From Brachynemurus nebulosus (lineage: Eukaryota > Arthropoda > Insecta > Neuroptera > Myrmeleontidae): a stretch of DNA of 64,000 bases. Position numbers and translations under genes: made by a program. The stretch is taken from contig JAPWDM010000005.1 of NCBI GenBank assembly GCA_035578155.1, positions 12,738,832 to 12,802,831 on the forward strand. The letters run 5' to 3'. Under the pieces are notes generated by a model. That model ran no database searches. It had not been told where the DNA came from and saw nothing but the letters and a program-made list of their open reading frames with translations. The first letter of the stretch is position 1; each line of letters begins with the position of its first letter. This document shows, piece after piece, positions 58,390 to 64,000 of the stretch.

Positions 58390-59285
58390 CCCTAGAATCA
58401 TACGTTGGTCTACGAGTCAAGTTAATCATACATCGGCGTCGTTTCAACGAATGGACTTTTTACGGGGAGTTTTAGAGTTTATTTGCAAAAAACATTTTTT
58501 TTACATAACAATACTACAAAAGCGAACAAAATATTTAAAAAAATTGGATTTGGAAAAATTTCTTAATGTAAATATTTATTAATTTTTTTAATCTTTTTAT
58601 CAAAGCATATTTTCATTATAAAAATTAAAAAATATATAAATACATCAATTGTAATAATTAATTTATGAGCTATTATGAATCAGTGGACATGTGTGACTTT
58701 ACAGAATGTGAAATTTCTCAGTCATAAATATTCCTATAGATATGTAGTTATTTCCCCATTAGGCACATTTGTAAATTTTCTAAAATTTGTTAGTAATTTT
58801 TCGAATAAGATCTCAAAAAATAATAAAAATATTTTCTACAAAATAAATTGTTAATCTTTTATTAAGTCATTCGAAATGCATTCTTTAGTTTTCGATTCAA
58901 TATATTCAAACTTCAGTATTATGTCGTCTCTATAAGTCAAACAGCTGTAATCATCTTTCACGTTATCATAATCATTAAATAAATTAATTATAACATCCAT
59001 ATCTTTAATAAATTTTAGAAAAATTAGGAAAACTTTTATATGTGGAGTACAAAATCTTTAAAAAAAAATATAGGATAATCATACATCGTCGTCCTTTTGA
59101 CGCACACTATTTCAGTATAAAAAAAACGACAATAGCTATAAACAAAATTTATATGTCTTATGTGTTATAATAACAAATAAATTAGATAGCAGAAGTTTCA
59201 CAGCGAGCAGGTACCGACAAGTCACAGTATTGGAGCAGGTAGAGAAATTCGTTCGTCGTTTTGACGAGTACGTATGATTCTAGGG
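58390..59285 (-). mobile_element. piggyBac-like non-autonomous element, copy 2
   Basis: Begins CCCTAGAATCATACGTTGGT and ends in GAGTACGTATGATTCTAGGG. TTAA follows on the right (59286-59289); the left flank is ATAA (58386-58389), one change from TTAA. It is the reverse complement of 6628-7471, with which it shares the ends, the CGTCGTTTTGAC motifs and the short ORF. It lies inside the TA-rich core of repeat copy III. Confidence 0.9.
58851..59000 (-). pseudogene. 49-codon ORF of the piggyBac-like element
   Basis: From ATG (58998-59000) the minus strand reads MDVIINLFNDYDNVKDDYSC, then LTYRDDIILKFEYIESKTKE, then CISNDLIKD and TAA. It is intact here and broken by one stop in copy 1. The reading is acidic, with no recognised motif. 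Conservation of the frame between two distant copies may only reflect common descent of a deletion derivative whose start codon region survived. Confidence 0.45.
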
Positions 59286-59297
59286 TTAATTATATTA

Positions 59298-59301
59298 TAT
59301 G

Positions 59302-59368
<67 letters not shown>
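59298..59368. repeat. (TA)n microsatellite, right half
   Basis: About 35 TA units directly after the piggyBac-like element, continuing the tract at 58272. Frames across it on both strands are microsatellite translation. Confidence 0.95.
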
Positions 59369-59371
<3 letters not shown>

Positions 59372-59882
59372 TTATGTATTTATGTATCAGCACGATAACT
59401 CTCGAACGAAATTTCCTAGGTTTACGAAATTTGGTGAGAACGTTGGAAGTCCAAAAATCTTGGATGAGTTCTTCCGCCAGACACGTCGAATGCCAGGAAC
59501 ATGGTTTTTGTTCTTGAAAAAAGTTAGTTTTTTGCCAAAATTTGCTATAATTTAAAAGTTTTTGCCACATTTTTTTACACCATTGCAAAGACGGAAAAAA
59601 ATCACATAAAAAAGGTTTTTGAACTATTATGCTAGGTTAGCTAGTTTTTGGGAAAATAAGAAAAAAAAGTCAATTTATTATTTTATGGAGATATCTGTAA
59701 AAATGGAGCCAAGTACTTTTTGTGTTGATGCTTCAATATTTATTTAAAATACCCTTGTCGCAGTATCACATAAAGAAGCTTTTTTTATTTACAATTACTT
59801 TATATCAACTAGTTTCCGAGAAAAACGTTTTTTTGTAAATGGAAATTCGCTATGTTATACAGGATGCTGCGACAGGGGTATT

Positions 59883-61104
59883 GTAGTTTGTTCTAGTTCG
59901 TTCTGGACCTTAAAACGAAAAACACAACCGTTATAAATCATTCTCATATCCGTCTGTCCGCCTGTCTGTAACAGAGGTTTTTCTCAAAAATAATGTAACG
60001 TAAGAATTTGAAATTTGACATATCGCCAGTCAACTACTTATTATAAAAAAAAAATTGCATTGGTTTCTCTCGAATTGGTTTTTTTATAATTTTTGATCCA
60101 GTCGTCTCAAAAATATAGCTCAAAATTTGCTAGGAATCACCGTACCCCCTATGATCATTCAGATTTGTAAAACTAAAATTTGATTTTAATATGGTTAGTA
60201 AATACTGAGTGATAGAACACCGAAAGACTAACAATTTCCTTCAACAGCTACTGAAGAAAAATTAAAAACAAAGAAAAACACAGTAATAGACAATATATTT
60301 ATTAATGTTTCAGTATAATGTGGAATAAATAGCTAGTTCATCCTTTTTTCAGTTATCAAAGTGAAAGAAAATTTAAAAATACATAAATAAAGAAATAAAA
60401 AAATAGTCTACTGACTCCTCACTGCACGGAGCCCTAATTGTGCGAGTCTGACTGAGTCTTAGACGATTCCTATCGTACTGATTTTTAGACTGGTTTTAGA
60501 TTCAAGTACATACTTTCTTGCACCAAATTGTGTCCAATGTTCAGTGTTCGTAATAGTATCCCAAAATTTGAGGAGATGGTAATCAGGAAACAAACATTTA
60601 GCAGTAAAAAATTATCTGAATTTTTTTTTTTTTTTTTTTTTGATAAAATTCATTTGTTATACTTTTATTTCCGTATTTTATTCCTCTTCCCAACTTTTAC
60701 CTTAACGGACATATAAACTTATTAACTTTATACCTTCCTGCGTATTAAATAAAAAAAAGCTACATTAGCTATTTTCATTTAAACTGTACCTATGTGTGTA
60801 TGTATATCTTATTATTTAAATATTGTTGGAGGTACGCGCCGTATAAGTTACACCCTTTCAAAGGTTATTTTTTATTCAAAAAGTGTTCATCTCGACATCA
60901 AACTTTTAAAAGGGAATAATGCGGCAATGAATTAAAATATTAAGTAGAGAAAATGAGGGTAAATTACTTAATTAAAAACTTTTTTTATATATTATTTGTG
61001 TATTTTGAGGCCAACGTACATATACCTATTATATAGTGTGTGTAGGAGCGGGTATAGGGGGGTGAACATGGGAGCCATACAGATAAATTTAATTTTTATC
61101 GTGG
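59883..61104. other. AT-rich stretch with dispersed-repeat lines
   Basis: No gene. 59940-60190 has dispersed-repeat wording (TCTGTCCGCCTGTCTGTAAC). About 60410-60445 is the inverted partner of 44885-44917. A T17-18 homopolymer lies at about 60618-60640. Confidence 0.5.
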
Positions 61105-61640
61105 TAGAATGCTGAATCTGCAAACGAATTGTAGGTTTTCAAAAAAAATGAGCATGTAGGATCACCAGAAGAAAGACTTCTGTCGGATTTATAAATGGAA
61201 TTGGATCATTTGGATAGCAAAAGTGAATAAGTTTTGAGAAAAGGGAAATTTTTTTATTTGGTGATGTCATCAAGTTTTTAAAAAAATTTTCAATTCCTTA
61301 ATGACCGTAAAAATAAATGATAGAATGATAATATTAGGAACGAATTATAGGTTTTTGAAATCCTTCTTTTAATTTTTATCAGATTTAGGCAGGTAGGACC
61401 ACTAAAAAGTCTTCTGTTAGAGCAGTTGGATCAGATTTTAGTCATTTTTATAGCAAAAATGTAAAGCCCACACCCCACTTACTCTAATTCAACCAATCAC
61501 TCTAATTTAAATCACTTCAATAAAACTTGCATTGAAAAAACGGAAATTTTTTTACTTGATGACGTCATCAAGTTTACTAAAAATCTTCAAAATGACAGAA
61601 CGATGAAACTGAAAGTCGTTCAAATGTTTTCAAAATCGTT
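61105..61640 (+). repeat. Tandem TGACGTCA repeat, about 2-3 units
   Basis: GAACGAATTATAGGTTTTTG-type lines start at about 61105, 61322 and 61596, and GGAAATTTTTTTA-TTG.TGATGTCATCAAGTTT / TGACGTCATCAAGTTT at about 61241 and 61540, giving units of about 217-300 bp. Related to 17950-18250 and 19921-20016. Confidence 0.65.
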
Positions 61641-62434
61641 CTTTTAATGTTAATTTAGGTATATTTTATTTTTAACTCTCCATTGGAAGTTATTGTAATG
61701 AGTCCGATTTTACGAATCGCTAATTTGGACATATCTCCACGTTTCAAGATAACTAGAACCCGAATCAATCGTTTTTAGCGTGATGTCTGTGTGTACTTTC
61801 GTTAGTTCATTCGTCAGTTCGTTCGTGAATTTTTTTTCGTCTCGAATATCTGATAATAAAGTTTTCAGCAAACTCGGTTAAGCGGTTTGTTTTTTATAAT
61901 AAAACGAAATTAAAAACTTTTTGTGAAATGTTTATCTTCTTGAGAACAACTGATGATACCATTTGTTTGATAATGATGGAGCCGCCACCTTAGGTACAGA
62001 GGGCGAAACCCCCGGTGTGGAACAAGGGGCAAAGCCTCTATCGGGGGCCCAGGAGAGGAATCCCCTGAATTAAAAAAAATTATTCAAGTACAATAATCTC
62101 TAGTCTTTAAGGGCATCCAATGGAAAGTTGACAGTGTGGGTAGACCTGTCTTTCCAAATTTTTTAATGTCAAAGAACCATTATGAAATCTTTAACCCTTT
62201 TAAACATACCATATGGAAAATTTTTTTGTCCCAAAATGCCGGCCTTTTTATTGCCAAATGATAAGTACAATAGATAAGGTTACAAAAAAAGAAAAGGAAA
62301 AAAATCAAAGATCCCAACATCAAAAAAGTGAACCCTAGGAATTTACAAGAAATAAATTATACTAAACTATGTTCATAAAATTGAACATTATGTAGAATTA
62401 TACCGTATTGTCACAGATGGCGCACCTGTACCAG
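61641..62434. other. Spacer with GC-rich island
   Basis: No gene. At about 61979-62070 a GC-rich line (GGGCGAAACCCCCGG, GGGGCAAAGCCTCT, CGGGGGCCCAGGAGAGG) stands out; the GGGG.CAAAGCC / GGGCGAAACCCC phrase is internally repeated. Origin unknown. Confidence 0.5.
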
Positions 62435-62885
62435 TAGTGATGAGCAAATGCAAGACCAAGACCAAGACTTGGCAGTCTTGGTCTTGGTCTTGTTCTTGCA
62501 TTAAGTTCTTGGTATTGGTCTTGCTAGAGCAGTTTGAGTCTTGGTCTTGGTCTTCAAAATGCAGTCTTGGTCTTCGTCTTGGTCTTGTTATTGCAAAAAA
62601 ATCTTGCACTTTCTTGCATTTTTTTATTAGCGAATTTTTTTCTTCTAACATAAGAATTTTTACTATCTTTACGTATTAATTATACTTTCAAACTATTTAA
62701 ATAGTTTAGCAAGAGTCTTGCTTTTTTCTTGCTTTTGTCTTGGTCTTGCTCACTTGAGTCTTGGTATTGGTCTTGCAGCCATACTTATAGTCTTGGTCTT
62801 GGTCTTGCTCTTGGTATACATAGTATTGGTTTTGGTCTTGGTCTTGCAAAAAATGCAAGACCAAGACTAATTTTGCTCATCACTA
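62435..62885 (+). mobile_element. Non-autonomous hAT element, TTGGTC-cargo family, copy 2
   Basis: Ends TAGTGATGAGCAAA and TTTTGCTCATCACTA form a perfect inverted repeat. TGTACCAG at 62427-62434 and 62886-62893 is a perfect 8-bp duplication. The interior has the same order as 1722-2204: GACTTGGCAGTCTTGG, a TTGGTC-type block, a unique AT-rich middle (TTTCAAACTATTTAAATAGT), and a second block. Block lengths differ between the copies, so the cargo repeat has changed in length. No transposase. Confidence 0.93.
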
Positions 62886-62893
62886 TGTACCAG

Positions 62894-64000
62894 TGAATAT
62901 ACACATATCGCAGCATTTTGAGCCGCCATATTGGAGGACAAGTTAACTCGTCTTAATCATTTAAAGCGTTAAAAAGATGTGACCCCCTCATAATTTGAGA
63001 ACTAAATCCGTTCCTGAATGAATGGATACATGATGGCATTGTACGTAACCACCATCAAATTCTATTCTTATATCAACCACGGGCCTATATACATACATAT
63101 GTATGTAGCCCAGATAATTGCTCTTAAAAAGGATCACTTTTTTTTAACAAAATTTTTATTTGTAACACAATACATTTTTCATTTGATACTTTTTGAAAGT
63201 GGACAGTTACTTAATTTGAGAAATAATTTTGATTTTAGCCGGAATTTCACTCTCGTTAGTATCCGAAATTAATTACCGGCACGAAAAGGGTGCGATAATT
63301 TAAAAAATGTTGCTTTTATTAATTTTCCTTTACAAATAGCTTTTGGAAAACAAAATATTTTTCACCACAAACATAGCACAAGGAGATGTTTTTCGGGATC
63401 GTTTAAAATGGATATTTTATCATGGGGGATAATGTGCCTACATATTCGTGTATCTATGTGTGCTCGGAATTTTTAGGGTAAAATAAGTGAGTGACAACTG
63501 AAGAAGAAACACCAACGAAATGTTTTGGGTTTTCTACAAAAAAGAAAATAACTATATACAGAGTGTTTTAAAACTAGAATTCGAGTACAAAAACTTTCAA
63601 ATGGTTAAATATTTGATTACCAAAAGAAAAACTTTTTTTTATTTTTACTATACGACTTTACGTCTTCGAAAAAGAGTTGACAAATTAAAAAATTTTGTTT
63701 TAAATACATTTAAGAAAAAAATTTTTCAAATCAAGCTATTATGTAAAAATGGAATAAGAAGTATCAAATAAATTTTGAGTAAAGTTTGAAGCAATGAAGC
63801 GTTATTGTTAATTGAAGACATAAGTGGATGAAGATGTTATGTAACATTTTTTTTCAAAAAGTCATTTTTTGCAAAATTTTGGAATATCCTATGCGGGAGT
63901 ATCATATAGGTTATTTATTATAAATTGGTTTCATGACGCCTAATAGTTTTGTAGAAATTCAATAATAAACACATGCTATTACGTGGAAAGTATATATAAA
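62894..64000. other. AT-rich end of window, nothing recognised
   Basis: Frames of 83-84 codons at 63018-63272 and 63520-63771 have Lys/Phe/Asn-rich composition typical of chance AT-rich reading. The latter starts MFWVFYKKENNYIQSVLKLE, and I cannot match it to a family. No splice or poly(A) signal arrangement is convincing. Confidence 0.45.

Larger units (their letters stand above)
58145..59882 (+). repeat. AATTTCC..GGAAATTC repeat family, copy III, split
   Basis: Left part 58145-58389: GCGAATTTCCAGAATGGAAA, then GAGCCCGGCACTATGGCTGA, TGAGGTCCCTAGAAACC, and a (TA)n tract. Right part 59286-59882: more (TA)n, ACTCTCGAACGAAAT, CGCCAGACACGTCGAATGCC, and the closing GGAAATTCGCTATGTTATAC..GCGACAGGGGTA. 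The piggyBac-like element at 58390-59285 separates the halves. Parts match copies I and II. Ends are weakly inverted (GCGAATTTCCA / TGGAAATTCGC). Confidence 0.75.

Noticed and set aside
63520..63771. 83-codon Lys/Phe-rich frame near the window end
   Set aside because: Composition is that expected from AT-rich DNA; no domain or motif is visible.

Overview
This window reads as intergenic or intronic DNA from an AT-rich eukaryotic genome, most likely an insect. GC looks like about 30% by eye; I did not compute it. The reasons are the absence of any dense or operon-like coding, long stretches with stops in all frames, (TA)n microsatellites, tRNA-derived SINEs, and many short cut-and-paste DNA transposons of classic animal superfamilies (hAT, PIF/Harbinger, piggyBac, pogo/Tc1-mariner, MULE-like). 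Species cannot be read from this. I find no intact host gene, no rRNA gene, no functional tRNA gene and no CRISPR. Almost all open frames here are chance frames or the translated ends of repeats.

The window is best described as a layered deposit of non-autonomous DNA transposons, several with both termini and target-site duplications (TSDs) still readable. hAT elements with 8-bp TSDs: 1722-2204 and 62435-62885 (same family, filled with a TTGGTC-type repeat), 25183-25884, 26968-27834, 38357-39209 and 52911-53363. PIF/Harbinger type with TAA/TTA TSDs: 8831-9629 (carries a transposase N-terminus remnant) and 45026-46709. piggyBac type with TTAA: 6628-7471 and 58390-59285 (same family, opposite orientation), with weaker TTAA cases at 14067, 20021, 28553 and 33783. 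TA-flanked pogo/mariner type: 14709-15096, 18422-19357, 23294-23934, 36291-37149, the pair 50764-51318 / 55588-56125, the three-copy CACGGAGAG family (5098, 21663, 56587) and the long-inverted-repeat element 16142-17199. MULE-like with a 9-bp TSD: 48918-49931. A large foldback lies at 30398-31520.

Layout by region: 0-10 kb holds a hAT MITE, a CACGGAGAG element, a piggyBac element and a Harbinger remnant. 10-20 kb holds ATCGATTTTT-rich DNA, a roughly 370-bp direct duplication, a pogo MITE, a long-inverted-repeat element and a pogo element inserted in another repeat. 20-32 kb holds TTAA and TA elements, a 157-bp tandem repeat, two hAT elements and the foldback. 32-42 kb holds diverged repeats, a SINE, a 160-bp repeat array, a pogo deletion derivative and a hAT. 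42-50 kb holds a SINE, a Harbinger-type element with strong hairpins and the MULE. 50-64 kb holds the CAGCTGA pair, a tandem array split by a hAT, a SINE, nested repeats with the second piggyBac copy, and the second TTGGTC hAT.

No set of genes works together here. Transposase remnants (Harbinger, pogo twice, hAT, and a short shared piggyBac-element ORF) are all too broken or short to supply transposition, so mobilisation would have depended on proteins encoded elsewhere. The most interesting signals are mobile tandem-repeat cargo inside a hAT family, pogo-type elements that repeat their own terminal motif internally, a kilobase-scale foldback, two insertions whose target is recoverable (hAT into a tandem array; piggyBac into a (TA)n tract within an older repeat), and a short exon-like ORF near 16.0 kb.
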